From the IMG/VR virus record IMGVR_UViG_2124908038_000026, positions 1 through 20,668 of that record: a DNA stretch of 20,668 nucleotides; one strand, 5' to 3'. Both the position numbers and the translations under genes were made by a program. Shown piece by piece: positions 4,824 to 11,063 of the stretch. Numbering within the stretch: position 1 is the stretch's first letter; the number at the start of each line of letters is the position of its first letter. Under the pieces are notes generated by a model. It saw only the letters and a program-made list of their open reading frames with translations. It made no database searches and was not told the origin of the DNA. Source of the DNA: a virus.

Positions 4824-5476
4824 GTGATGTGAGGATTTACAATCAGTGTTGTCTCGAAGCCATGTCTCAGATGAAAGACAAAGAGTACGATTTGGCTATT
4901 TGCGATCCGCCGTATTTTTCGGGGCCCGACAAGCTTGGATATTTTGGCGCAGAATATACAAAAACAAAAGTTAAAAGGCAGAACTATAAAATATTAGGGG
5001 ACTGGACAGTTCCAACACAAAGTTATTTTAATGAGTTATTGCGCGTGAGTAAAAATCAAATTATATGGGGTTTTAATTATTTTAAAATTATGAATTTAGG
5101 AACAGGGAGGATTATTTGGGATAAGAAAAACGATGAATCAATGTTCTCAAAGTGCGAAATTGCTTATAATTCTACACGCGAACACGTTTCAATATTTAGA
5201 TTCGCATGGAATGGATTTATACAAGAGAATATGAAAAATAAGGAATTACGCACACATCCCACCCAGAAGCCAGTTGCCCTTTATCAATGGCTATTAAAGA
5301 ACTACGCAAAGCAAGGTGATAGGATTCTTGATACTCACGGCGGCAGTTGTTCATCGGCTATCGCTTGCGACATTATGGGATTTTCAGCAGACATATTTGA
5401 AATCGACAAGGACTACTACGAAGCGGCACTTGACAGATTTAACCGGCACAAACAACAGCAGGTAATGAATTTTTAA
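4820..5476 (+). CDS. DNA methyltransferase, beta-class, N6-adenine or N4-cytosine (218 aa)
   Basis: It transfers a methyl group from S-adenosylmethionine to an exocyclic amine of adenine or cytosine. The catalytic motif IV is DPPY at residues 29-32 near the N-terminus. THPTQKP (145-151) precedes the AdoMet-binding motif I, DTHGGSCSSA (171-180), and an acidic EID (194-196) follows. Motif IV before motif I places it in the permuted beta group. The usual phage form is a solitary enzyme used to evade host restriction; no cognate restriction gene is seen, although an HNH gene lies directly upstream. Length fits the family. Confidence 0.9.
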   Translation: MSDVRIYNQCCLEAMSQMKDKEYDLAICDPPYFSGPDKLGYFGAEYTKTKVKRQNYKILGDWTVPTQSYFNELLRVSKNQIIWGFNYFKIMNLGTGRIIWDKKNDESMFSKCEIAYNSTREHVSIFRFAWNGFIQENMKNKELRTHPTQKPVALYQWLLKNYAKQGDRILDTHGGSCSSAIACDIMGFSADIFEIDKDYYEAALDRFNRHKQQQVMNF

Positions 5477-5486
5477 GGAGGGCACA

Positions 5487-5840
5487 ATGAGTACAGATTT
5501 AATTATAGCAATGTGGTTTTTTGTATGTTGGGTAATTCTGATGGTATTTTTGGATTATCTTATTGGTTGGAGGGTAATCAAAAGAGTCGAAGATTATGTG
5601 AATAAAGGCAAAAAGGACGTGCTGGATTCGATTAAGGAAGTCTGGCCTCTAAAAATGGCGGAGGTTGAGGCGCGAATTGTGACAATCACAGATATAGCCA
5701 ACACCAACATAGATAAAACCATAAATGAAGCCAACGCCAACATAGAAACGGCAAATAAAATTATACAACAAGCAAACACAGTTAAAGCCAAGCCAGCCTC
5801 ACTCAAACTGACAGTCGATTTCAAGGGGATGAAGAAATGA
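5487..5840 (+). CDS. Membrane-anchored coiled-coil protein (117 aa)
   Basis: SD AAGGAGG. Residues about 5-27 form one hydrophobic span ([20 protein letters not shown]), followed by a long amphipathic region (30-105) with repeated N/T/A/I pattern ([20 protein letters not shown]) typical of a coiled coil. The protein would sit in the inner membrane with a cytoplasmic or periplasmic rod. No enzyme motif. The build is shared by many phage accessory membrane proteins. Confidence 0.7.
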   Translation: MSTDLIIAMWFFVCWVILMVFLDYLIGWRVIKRVEDYVNKGKKDVLDSIKEVWPLKMAEVEARIVTITDIANTNIDKTINEANANIETANKIIQQANTVKAKPASLKLTVDFKGMKK

Positions 5841-5986
5841 AAATATCTTTAATGTTTGCCTGGTATGATTTTTGGATTGGTTTCTTTTGGGATAAGCAGA
5901 AAAAGATTTTATATTTATTACCGTTACCAATGTTTGGAATAAAAATTGAACAAGTGATTAAGGAGAAAAAGACATGGCAACCATAG
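5837..5986 (+). CDS. Conserved small phage protein, FAWYDFWIG type (49 aa)
   Basis: ATGA overlap with the preceding gene. The product starts [19 protein letters not shown], then [18 protein letters not shown]. The order FAWYDxWxGxFWD, basic stretch, LYxLPxPxxG is a pattern I recognise from small proteins in many phage genomes; no function has been assigned that I know of. The aromatic N-terminus could be membrane-associated. It overlaps the next gene by 13 bases. Confidence 0.75.
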   Translation: MKISLMFAWYDFWIGFFWDKQKKILYLLPLPMFGIKIEQVIKEKKTWQP

Positions 5987-6420
5987 ACCCATTTACCGAC
6001 AAGGCATATACCATTTCACTAATTGATTGCAACGCTACATTTATTTGTGCGCATACTTTATTTGAACAGAGGAAAGAGGCCTCGAGGGTGTATGTTATAG
6101 GCAAAGACCCTGAGGTAAAAAAACTTATTGAAGTTTTAGATAGTAGAATCAGGGAAGCGTTTTTGTTGGATGATATCGACAAGAAGATAACAGAAATACC
6201 TGCTAATGATAAAACATCTTTACAAGAACTAACCGAAAATTTTCTAAAAGGTAAAAACGAAAATATACCAATAGGCGGAAACATAGAAAAATACCTTGTT
6301 GATTGCTGTAATGAAGATTGCGGCTGGGCGGGATATTCAACTGAATGTGTATGTTTTAAACATGACAGAGATAAACTTTTTTGTCCTGAGTGCCATGAAG
6401 TTGTGGAGCCAGTACAATGA
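5974..6420 (+). CDS. Phage protein with C-terminal zinc-ribbon-like region (148 aa)
   Basis: SD AAGGAG nine bases before the ATG. The first 100 residues form an alpha/beta-looking region of no recognised family ([20 protein letters not shown]...). The last 40 contain clustered cysteines: C111/C112/C116, C125/C127 and C137/C140 ([14 protein letters not shown]), consistent with one or two zinc sites. Part of the rightward operon; function unknown. Confidence 0.75.
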   Translation: MATIDPFTDKAYTISLIDCNATFICAHTLFEQRKEASRVYVIGKDPEVKKLIEVLDSRIREAFLLDDIDKKITEIPANDKTSLQELTENFLKGKNENIPIGGNIEKYLVDCCNEDCGWAGYSTECVCFKHDRDKLFCPECHEVVEPVQ

Positions 6421-6578
6421 AAAATCATATTTTCGTTATTGAGTGGAAAGTTGCCGATCGTAAATATATCCCCATTGATTATGAAAATGAGAGGCGCAGG
6501 GCAGTTAAAGTTATGCGAACGTATAAACGGCTAAACACAAAACATATTTACCGAATAAAAAAATATGTGAGTGAATAA
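6417..6578 (+). CDS. Small basic phage protein (53 aa)
   Basis: ATGA overlap at the start and TAATG overlap at the end. The product begins [20 protein letters not shown] and continues with a basic helix ENERRRAVKVMRTYKRLN; it has two beta-like strands then a helix. No recognised family. Confidence 0.65.
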   Translation: MKNHIFVIEWKVADRKYIPIDYENERRRAVKVMRTYKRLNTKHIYRIKKYVSE

Positions 6579-6757
6579 TGAACAAGATAGGAATCAGCAA
6601 AATAGACGAAAGACTGCCGCTAGAAAAGATAAATCGCAACAAGGTGGAGGGCTTTGTAAAGTATTTCCGCCAGCGACAGGGGCATTTAAAGAAGTTTTTA
6701 AGTGCGAGTTCAGCGAGGTCAACGCCAAACAGGAATTTAACAAAATACAGGAACTGA
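6578..6757 (+). CDS. Small protein in a two-frame region (59 aa)
   Basis: ATG at 6578 overlaps the previous TAA (TAATG). The product begins MNKIGISKIDERLPLEKINR; the LPLEKINRN stretch resembles the start of ParB-type domains, but the rest does not continue that match. A second frame (GTG 6571 to 6771, 66 aa) is also open across the same bases. I prefer 6578 for its ATG and coupling geometry; neither start has a good SD. Confidence 0.45.
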   Translation: MNKIGISKIDERLPLEKINRNKVEGFVKYFRQRQGHLKKFLSASSARSTPNRNLTKYRN

Positions 6758-6779
6758 TTTGGAATGGGTAAGGAGAATT

Positions 6780-7001
6780 ATGAGTAGAATCTGGAGTCCC
6801 AAAGAAGAAGAGATATTAAAAAAACTTCATTCTAAAGGTTATTCTATAAAAAAAATAACCACAGTTTTGAAATCAAGAAATTATGAAGGAATAAGAAAAC
6901 ATGGCATGTCTTTAGGTCTTGAATGGCATGAATATAAAATAAATATTGATTTTGAGGAGTTTAAAAAATTAATGAAATCATCGAAAGAGAGGACAATATG
7001 A
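6780..7001 (+). CDS. Small DNA-binding-type protein, SANT/Myb-like (73 aa)
   Basis: ATG at 6780 has SD AAGGAG at the right spacing, so I reject the in-frame ATG at 6759. The protein starts MSRIWSPKEEEILKKLHSKG, continues YSIKKITTVLKSRNYEGIRK and then HGMSLGL. This W-x-x-EEE-x-L, I-x-x-x-L-x-x-R, I-x-x-H-x-x-x-LGL order is the signature of small phage helix-turn-helix proteins of the SANT/Myb kind. It probably binds DNA. The TGA overlaps the next ATG. Confidence 0.7.
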   Translation: MSRIWSPKEEEILKKLHSKGYSIKKITTVLKSRNYEGIRKHGMSLGLEWHEYKINIDFEEFKKLMKSSKERTI

Positions 7002-7789
7002 TCTGGGCTATTGTTTCAGATGTGCAGGTAGGACACGAAGCGGCTTTGTGGCCTAAAAATTATGAACCGGAAGATTATAAAACTTTTCACACCCCTAATG
7101 TTTATCAAAAAATACTTTTAGATTATTGGAAAGATTTTTGGACGTATAGGGAAACAAAAGAAGCCGAAGTTATTTTAAACCTTGCAGAATCCATTGAGGG
7201 CAACAATAGAAAAGAATACGGAAGGAATTTAGTCACGCCAGACTTGGGCTATCAAAAGGACGGGTTTGTAGAATTGCTCCAGCCCTATATTCAAGGAAGA
7301 AAATATTTTGGCCTTAATGGTTCTGCTTATCATACATCACTTGATTATAATGTTGAAGAAGCAATCTCTAAAGATAAAAAAATAAAAGGAACCTTTTGCG
7401 GGGATATTCTTAATGCCAAATTAAAAAAAACAGGGCATACCGTTTGGGCTACACACAAGGCTGGAGATGCAATGCTGTATAAATCAACCATGCTTGACCG
7501 TAATAGTCTTTTCTTTTCAGCAATTAAAAGCAAACTACAGGAAGACCCAGATATAATAATATATGGTCATCATCACCAGCATTTTAGAGTTGATACAGCA
7601 ACAAGAATAAACCTAATCGCTCCGACATGGAAATTCTGGCATCCAATTAAAGGCTCTGCCAAATTCCCATATACGCAGCCCACAATCGGCGGCCTACTAA
7701 TTAAATTTCCAAACAACAGAGGGCAAATTGAAGTGATTAGAAAATTTTATCCGCTTGAACATATTTATTCAGCGTTAAGGGAAATATAG
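6998..7789 (+). CDS. Calcineurin-like metallophosphoesterase (263 aa)
   Basis: A two-metal phosphoesterase fold. The first metal motif is SDVQVGH (D8, H13), where DxH is more usual. The second is degenerate: NLAESIEGN at 61-69 stands where GDxxxxG is expected. LNGSAYH (106-112) corresponds to GNHD/E, with THK at 152-154, and GHHHQHF (190-196) is the clear GHxH metal motif. Many phage members have similarly altered motifs, and substrates (nucleotides, DNA ends, cyclic nucleotides) are unknown. It may act in nucleic-acid processing or against host defence signals; this is inference. The last gene before a 110-bp gap. Confidence 0.8.
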   Translation: MIWAIVSDVQVGHEAALWPKNYEPEDYKTFHTPNVYQKILLDYWKDFWTYRETKEAEVILNLAESIEGNNRKEYGRNLVTPDLGYQKDGFVELLQPYIQGRKYFGLNGSAYHTSLDYNVEEAISKDKKIKGTFCGDILNAKLKKTGHTVWATHKAGDAMLYKSTMLDRNSLFFSAIKSKLQEDPDIIIYGHHHQHFRVDTATRINLIAPTWKFWHPIKGSAKFPYTQPTIGGLLIKFPNNRGQIEVIRKFYPLEHIYSALREI

Positions 7790-7814
7790 TCAAGACTATT
7801 TTGCAGTTGACTAA

Positions 7815-7863
7815 AAAGTTGACAACTTTACGGCAAACCGATTTCAGAACTTGTAAACAAGTT
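7815..7863. promoter_or_regulatory. Two palindromes in an intergenic gap
   Basis: AAAGTTG-A-CAACTTT (7815-7829) and AACTTGT-AA-ACAAGTT (7848-7863) are both perfect. They lie in the only gap over 100 bp within the right operon and share the AACTT core. They could be protein binding sites or short RNA hairpins. The first contains TTGACA, but I see no good -10 box at a proper distance. Confidence 0.4.
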
Positions 7864-7901
7864 GTAATTACAAAGAATGTTAATTATCGTGAGGTTTGGA
7901 A

Positions 7902-8078
7902 ATGCAATATAAAATTACATATAGGATTTGCGGAAAAGAATATAAAATTAGAGTGCAGGCTAAATCACATGATCATGCTGAGGATAAGGTTCGTGCCTCT
8001 TTAACGATTATCAGATGTGACGCGGAAAACGACAAAACCCTTGATGAAATTTTAGATTTATTTCGAATGAAGAAATGA
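7902..8078 (+). CDS. Small phage protein of unknown function (58 aa)
   Basis: ATG at 7902 follows GAGG at seven bases; an in-frame TTG six bases upstream is less likely. The product begins MQYKITYRICGKEYKIRVQA and contains SHDHAEDKVRASL, then ends EILDLFRMKK: two strands followed by a helix and another strand-helix. No family recognised. Confidence 0.7.
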   Translation: MQYKITYRICGKEYKIRVQAKSHDHAEDKVRASLTIIRCDAENDKTLDEILDLFRMKK

Positions 8079-8094
8079 AAAGGAGAGTAATGAA

Positions 8095-8478
8095 ATGAAA
8101 AAATTAAGAATTTATGTCGCAGCACCTTACAATCCAGTGGGTTGTTCTACGCATGGAGCGGCAAAAGTAGCACAGCAAAATGTTGACAGGGTAATTGAGG
8201 CGGCAAACGCAATCCACGACAAAGGGCATTACGCTTTCGTTCCTCATTTATCGCATTATCTACATATTCATTATTCGTGCAAGGTTGACAGAGGTGTTTG
8301 GTATTATGACTATGATAATACTTTTCTTGACTTGTGGGCAAACGCTTTTCTTTATCTCATGCCGAGTTATGGCGCAGGTCTGGAACTGAAAAGATTTCAG
8401 GCTAAAAGGATATTCACCGAACAATCATATCCAATGCCTATATTTAAAAGCACTGATGAAATACCGGAGGCAAAATGA
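8095..8478 (+). CDS. Nucleoside 2-deoxyribosyltransferase-like / DUF4406-like protein (127 aa)
   Basis: SD AAGGAGAG. The N-terminal strand and loop RIYVAAPYNP (5-14), N29 and R32 in the following helix, GHYAFVPHLSHY (44-55) and PSYGAGLELKRF (90-101) match the nucleoside 2-deoxyribosyltransferase fold, in which the S-x-G-x-x-x-E segment carries the catalytic Glu (here E97). Such enzymes exchange bases on deoxynucleosides or hydrolyse nucleotides. In phages they probably serve nucleotide salvage or modified-base metabolism. The region between has an Asp/Tyr-rich insert (WYYDYDNTFLD). The stop overlaps the next ATG. Confidence 0.75.
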   Translation: MKKLRIYVAAPYNPVGCSTHGAAKVAQQNVDRVIEAANAIHDKGHYAFVPHLSHYLHIHYSCKVDRGVWYYDYDNTFLDLWANAFLYLMPSYGAGLELKRFQAKRIFTEQSYPMPIFKSTDEIPEAK

Positions 8479-8687
8479 GTGAACAAGAAGTAATCAATTT
8501 TTCTGAATTGTCAGAAGCAGAGCAGCAAATTTGGGTTGATATCAACCTCCATGAGGAGTTTAGGCATTATGAAGATATTCGGCGCTTGCAAAAGGAAAGG
8601 GATTTTGTCGAAAAGGAATTTGGCATAAAAGCGCGTAATATCTATGTGAATGCCTGGATAGAAATACTTAACGAAAAAAATCCATAA
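8475..8687 (+). CDS. Small acidic helical protein (70 aa)
   Basis: ATGA overlap and SD CGGAGG. Nearly all predicted helix and acidic: MSEQEVINFSELSEAEQQIW, then INLHEEFRHYEDIRRLQKER, ending WIEILNEKNP. No cysteine or known motif. Function unknown. Confidence 0.7.
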   Translation: MSEQEVINFSELSEAEQQIWVDINLHEEFRHYEDIRRLQKERDFVEKEFGIKARNIYVNAWIEILNEKNP

Positions 8688-8726
8688 CGTATAAAGTCTT
8701 AACACTTCTTAATAAGTGAGGTAATT

Positions 8727-9023
8727 TTGAAGATTCCGAAATTAATTATAGGCAAAAAATATGAAATAGTCTGGATGGATAACAACGTCCCGGCTCATAG
8801 TGGTTGGCTAGACGAAGAATCAATTAACGATTATATCAATGTCACTGAAGGGGATAAAGTAGAATCAGTGGGTTATTTATATTTACAGGATAAAACATTT
8901 ATTACTTTGGTTGCGTGTAACGCTTTAGGCCGGCCTAAATCATGGATGAACATAGTTAAAATATTTAATACATGTGTTCTTTCCATCGCGGTATGTAAAG
9001 CAAAGAAGATTTATGAAAGGTAA
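8727..9023 (+). CDS. Small phage protein of unknown function, TTG start (98 aa)
   Basis: The frame starts at TTG 8727, preceded by GTGAGG at about six bases, and no ATG fits better. The product begins MKIPKLIIGKKYEIVWMDNN; a beta-rich small-barrel look (GKKYEIVWMD, VESVGYLYLQDKTFITLVAC) and a C-terminal helix with KAKKIYER. It is the last gene of the rightward operon, followed at once by a terminator-like repeat. Confidence 0.7.
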   Translation: MKIPKLIIGKKYEIVWMDNNVPAHSGWLDEESINDYINVTEGDKVESVGYLYLQDKTFITLVACNALGRPKSWMNIVKIFNTCVLSIAVCKAKKIYER

Positions 9024-9047
9024 AAGGCTGACCGGAGCCAGCCCTTT
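9022..9047. terminator. Bidirectional terminator between convergent operons
   Basis: AAAAGGCTG and CAGCCCTTT form inverted arms with one bulged base around ACCGGAGC. On the minus strand the stem is followed by TTTTA, giving a proper U-tail for the leftward cassette; on the plus strand CTTTGACT is weaker. Its place between the stops at 9023 and 9050 fits. Confidence 0.6.
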
Positions 9048-9049
9048 GA

Positions 9050-9301
9050 CTAACCCTCGATTATTTTGCATACATCGTTGACGATATCAGCTATTAGTGG
9101 CCTTGCAACATCAGGATAGCGGCCCTTTAACATCATCCTGTTGGTAATAACTTCCGGGTCGTGATACTTTAGCAAGTTAGTTATTACCGCGTCCTTTTCA
9201 GCGTTGGCGGCTTTGAGAGCGCAAATCAGTTCGTAAGCATTTGGTAGAAAAGCCTGTTTATTCACCGCGGCTGTTAGTTCTTTCATCTCTTTATTTGTCA
9301 T
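9050..9301 (-). CDS. Small helical phage protein (83 aa)
   Basis: ATG at 9301 with SD AAGGAGG. The product begins MTNKEMKELTAAVNKQAFLP and contains ELICALKAANAEKDAVITNL, then a basic ITNRMMLKGRYPDVARP region and a final helix. The ICALKAANAEKDA helix is like those of small phage accessory proteins. Last gene of the leftward cassette, next to the terminator. Confidence 0.7.
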   Translation of the reverse strand: MTNKEMKELTAAVNKQAFLPNAYELICALKAANAEKDAVITNLLKYHDPEVITNRMMLKGRYPDVARPLIADIVNDVCKIIEG

Positions 9302-9329
9302 GGCTGGCCTCCTTATTTGTTTTTTTCAT
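9291..9329 (-). CDS. Possible 12-residue coupling ORF
   Basis: ATG at 9329 follows a strong SD (AAAGGAGGCTACA) and encodes MKKTNKEASHDK before a TAA just inside the next gene. The SD of that next gene lies within this ORF. It may be a true minimal ORF used for translational coupling, or a relic of a lost gene start. Confidence 0.3.
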   Translation of the reverse strand: MKKTNKEASHDK

Positions 9330-9343
9330 TGTAGCCTCCTTTG

Positions 9344-9472
9344 TTAGTTAGCTTTCTTTTCTTTTTTCTCTTGATATTGCTTGCAACTAGGGCAAGCCTT
9401 CGGTTTGTCAGTTCTGGGAATCCACTCATAGCCGCATTTATTACACCTTACTTTAATTAATTCTGTATTCAT
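9344..9472 (-). CDS. Small zinc-ribbon protein (42 aa)
   Basis: ATG at 9472. C10/C13 (VRCNKCGYEWIPR) and C27/C30 (KACPSCK) make a clean four-cysteine ribbon, followed by a lysine-rich tail (QYQEKKEKKAN). This RCxxCG-x-x-W...CPxC layout is common in short phage and bacterial proteins. It lacks a strong SD but lies two bases after the stop of 9474-9683, so coupled translation is likely. Confidence 0.75.
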   Translation of the reverse strand: MNTELIKVRCNKCGYEWIPRTDKPKACPSCKQYQEKKEKKAN

Positions 9473-9473
9473 G

Positions 9474-9683
9474 TTAAACCTCCTTCTTGTTTAATATTTC
9501 AACCGTTTTTTCTAATAGCTCATTTTCTTTTTCAAGGTCTTTTATTTTTTTTTCGCAATAAGAACAAGTCACTTTTATCGAGGCACTTTGATACTTTGTT
9601 GAATTTGATACTTCGGTATCATTGCAAATCCCGTAACCGCAAACCCCGCAATAAACATCAAAATTAGCTTCAAGTGTTGGCAT
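9474..9683 (-). CDS. Zinc-ribbon plus coiled-coil protein (69 aa)
   Basis: C12/C15 (YCGVCGYGIC) and C40/C43 (TCSYC) form a ribbon, followed by a leucine/glutamate coiled coil (EKKIKDLEKENELLEKTVEI). It may dimerise through the coiled coil. The ATG at 9683 overlaps the end of the upstream gene by 14 bases; GGAGG is present but about 13 bases away. Function unknown. Confidence 0.7.
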   Translation of the reverse strand: MPTLEANFDVYCGVCGYGICNDTEVSNSTKYQSASIKVTCSYCEKKIKDLEKENELLEKTVEILNKKEV

Positions 9684-9978
9684 ATACTTTATTTATGGCC
9701 TCCTGTAATGAAATATATTTTTCTTTTCCGTTAATGATAAAGTTTTTGGCCCCGGTAAATGTTCTAAACCGTTTTGATTTGTATTGATTGCCAAAAATAG
9801 GGATACTGTAAGCACTATAAGCTCCGATTAATCCGTCCTTTTGGCAATACTCACTGTAAAATATAGAGCCTTTTTCTTTGTCGTCTATTGTGATTGTGAA
9901 TGTTTTATCCCCTGACGGCTGACCGGCGTTTTCTCCACATTGATAAACTTCTTTTATTTCTTCAATTTCGATATTCAT
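9670..9978 (-). CDS. Small phage protein of unknown function (102 aa)
   Basis: SD GGAGGG nine bases before the ATG; overlaps the upstream stop by four bases. The product is beta-rich at first (MNIEIEEIKEVYQCGE..., TFTITIDDKEKGSIF), with an aromatic centre (GLIGAYSAYSIPIFGNQYKS) and a final helix ISLQEAINKVYANT. No family recognised. Part of the inverted cassette at 9050-10298. Confidence 0.7.
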   Translation of the reverse strand: MNIEIEEIKEVYQCGENAGQPSGDKTFTITIDDKEKGSIFYSEYCQKDGLIGAYSAYSIPIFGNQYKSKRFRTFTGAKNFIINGKEKYISLQEAINKVYANT

Positions 9979-10298
9979 ATTGCTAACCCTCCAAGTTTAT
10001 TAAGTAGATCAACTCTGATTTTATCGTCTACTTCTGTATATGGTTTGTCAGAGTGAAATCCTGCAATAGCGTTCTTTTGCAATTCTTTTTTGATTTTTAA
10101 TGTCTCAACTTCTTTTATAACAATGTTTCTAATCTTCGGGCCAAAGCTGGTATGGTTCAAGAAGTAATCAATTCCTAATTCCTGCGCTCTATAAATGCTT
10201 TCCTCTATAAGCTCAGGTAGTGCTGCGTTCATTCCTTTGGTTGCGTAACAGCCTATGTTTTTTAATTTCTCGGTGATGTTGCTTTGCAGTGTTGTCAT
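9975..10298 (-). CDS. Helical phage protein, first gene of the leftward cassette (107 aa)
   Basis: SD AAAGGAGG with a good spacing to ATG 10298. Mostly helical: MTTLQSNITEKLKNIGCYAT, then PELIEESIYRAQELGIDYFL and a basic VIKEVETLKIKKELQKNA. It has no catalytic motif that I can see. It is promoter-proximal, so it would be the first product made when the cassette is switched on. Confidence 0.75.
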   Translation of the reverse strand: MTTLQSNITEKLKNIGCYATKGMNAALPELIEESIYRAQELGIDYFLNHTSFGPKIRNIVIKEVETLKIKKELQKNAIAGFHSDKPYTEVDDKIRVDLLNKLGGLAI

Positions 10299-10328
10299 GG
10301 TGTAGCCTCCTTTTATTGTTTTGTTGAC

Positions 10329-10377
10329 TATATACTATCATAATAATAATATAAGTCAAGATAAATAATCATATCAA
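10329..10377 (-). promoter_or_regulatory. Leftward promoter(s) of the inverted cassette
   Basis: Two overlapping candidates on the minus strand: TTGATA (10377-10372), 18 bases, TATATT (10353-10348); and TTGACT (10359-10354), 19 bases, TATATA (10334-10329). Either would start 25 to 50 bases upstream of the ATG at 10298. The region is very AT-rich, so only one may be real. The upstream copy of the repeat at 10336 covers both. Confidence 0.45.
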
Positions 10378-10423
10378 AGCCATATATTTTAAGTGCTAAA
10401 TTATCATAGTAATAATAATATAT
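10336..10423. repeat. Two imperfect direct repeats in the divergent control region
   Basis: TATCATAATAATAATATA (10336-10353) recurs as TATCATAGTAATAATAATATA (10402-10422), with one substitution and one extra AAT unit. Starts are 66 bp apart, about six helical turns. The left copy overlaps the leftward promoter elements. They are candidate operators for a regulator; low-complexity drift is the alternative. Confidence 0.45.
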
Positions 10424-10469
10424 TGAAAGCGACTGCCTGTTGATAACTATTTTTACATATACAATTCTC

Positions 10470-10497
10470 TTGAAAATGGCAGGTGAAAGTGTATAAT
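10470..10497 (+). promoter_or_regulatory. Rightward promoter with perfect -10 box
   Basis: TTGAAA (10470-10475), 16 bases, TATAAT (10492-10497). Six bases later comes the ATG at 10504. This repeats the geometry at 1835-1847 and again predicts that the transcript begins at the start codon. Confidence 0.65.
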
Positions 10498-10503
10498 GAG
10501 GGT

Positions 10504-10767
10504 ATGACTTTAATTAATTATGTAACAATCAATGCCGATCATCTGACGATTAGAATCCCGGACATGGAAACGGACATTGAATCCTTGCAACGTTTGATTA
10601 ATGATCTGAATGAGTCCATAGGTAACTGGTTAGACTTTGAAAGGGCACAGCAACGAACCTGCAACGTTTGTCAAGTGCATTTTAGATCATCTGAACAGCA
10701 TGACTTCGATTTTTGTCCATTCTGCAATCATTTGTATTCACAAGCAAAACAAGATTTAATTAAATAA
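10504..10767 (+). CDS. Zinc-ribbon protein from a predicted leaderless mRNA (87 aa)
   Basis: I chose ATG 10504 over the in-frame GTG at 10483, because the -10 box (10492-10497) would lie inside the longer ORF. The N-terminal half is acidic and helical (ITINADHL-type strand, then DIESLQRLINDLNESIGNW). C53/C56 (RTCNVCQVHF) and C71/C74 (FCPFCNHLY) form a zinc ribbon. It lies alone between the inverted cassette and the late module, so it could be a regulator of late expression; this is inference from position only. Confidence 0.7.
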   Translation: MTLINYVTINADHLTIRIPDMETDIESLQRLINDLNESIGNWLDFERAQQRTCNVCQVHFRSSEQHDFDFCPFCNHLYSQAKQDLIK

Positions 10768-10770
10768 ATG

Positions 10771-10799
10771 TTGCTTAATTTTCAAATCCGTGCTATAAT
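10771..10799 (+). promoter_or_regulatory. Promoter upstream of the terminase genes (distal)
   Basis: TTGCTT (10771-10776), 17 bases, TATAAT (10794-10799). The perfect -10 and ideal spacing make it convincing although the -35 is only partial. It lies four bases after the stop at 10767 and would give a leader of about 360 nt before terS. Confidence 0.55.
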
Positions 10800-11026
10800 A
10801 TAATCATAGAGTAAATCATATCATCTTAGGTATTCCCAACCAAAACTTTGCCAACAATAGATAGTACATCGTCCGGGTTAAACTACAGCATGGTATTATA
10901 AAGGACAAAGCACAATCGTTCAACTAGGTCAATCCTAACAACAACTAATCTTAATCAACATCACTTAATATTAATGAATATATCGCTATATAGTGCTATA
11001 TTAACACACATCAATGAAAATAAACC

Positions 11027-11056
11027 TTGACTTTTAAATATCCCTTATTCTATAAT
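11027..11056 (+). promoter_or_regulatory. Late promoter candidate before terS
   Basis: TTGACT (11027-11032), 18 bases, TATAAT (11051-11056): 11 of 12 consensus matches. The start near 11063 gives a leader of about 105 nt to the terS ATG at 11169. Confidence 0.65.
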
Positions 11057-11063
11057 ACCGAAA

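Noticed and set aside
5958-6428. 156-codon leftward ORF
   Set aside because: Mirror of the gene at 5974-6420, which has a strong SD and zinc-ribbon cysteines; Ser-rich product typical of an antisense shadow.
7801-8004. 67-codon rightward ORF with TTG start
   Set aside because: It runs through two palindromes without SD and is out of frame with the supported gene at 7902-8078.
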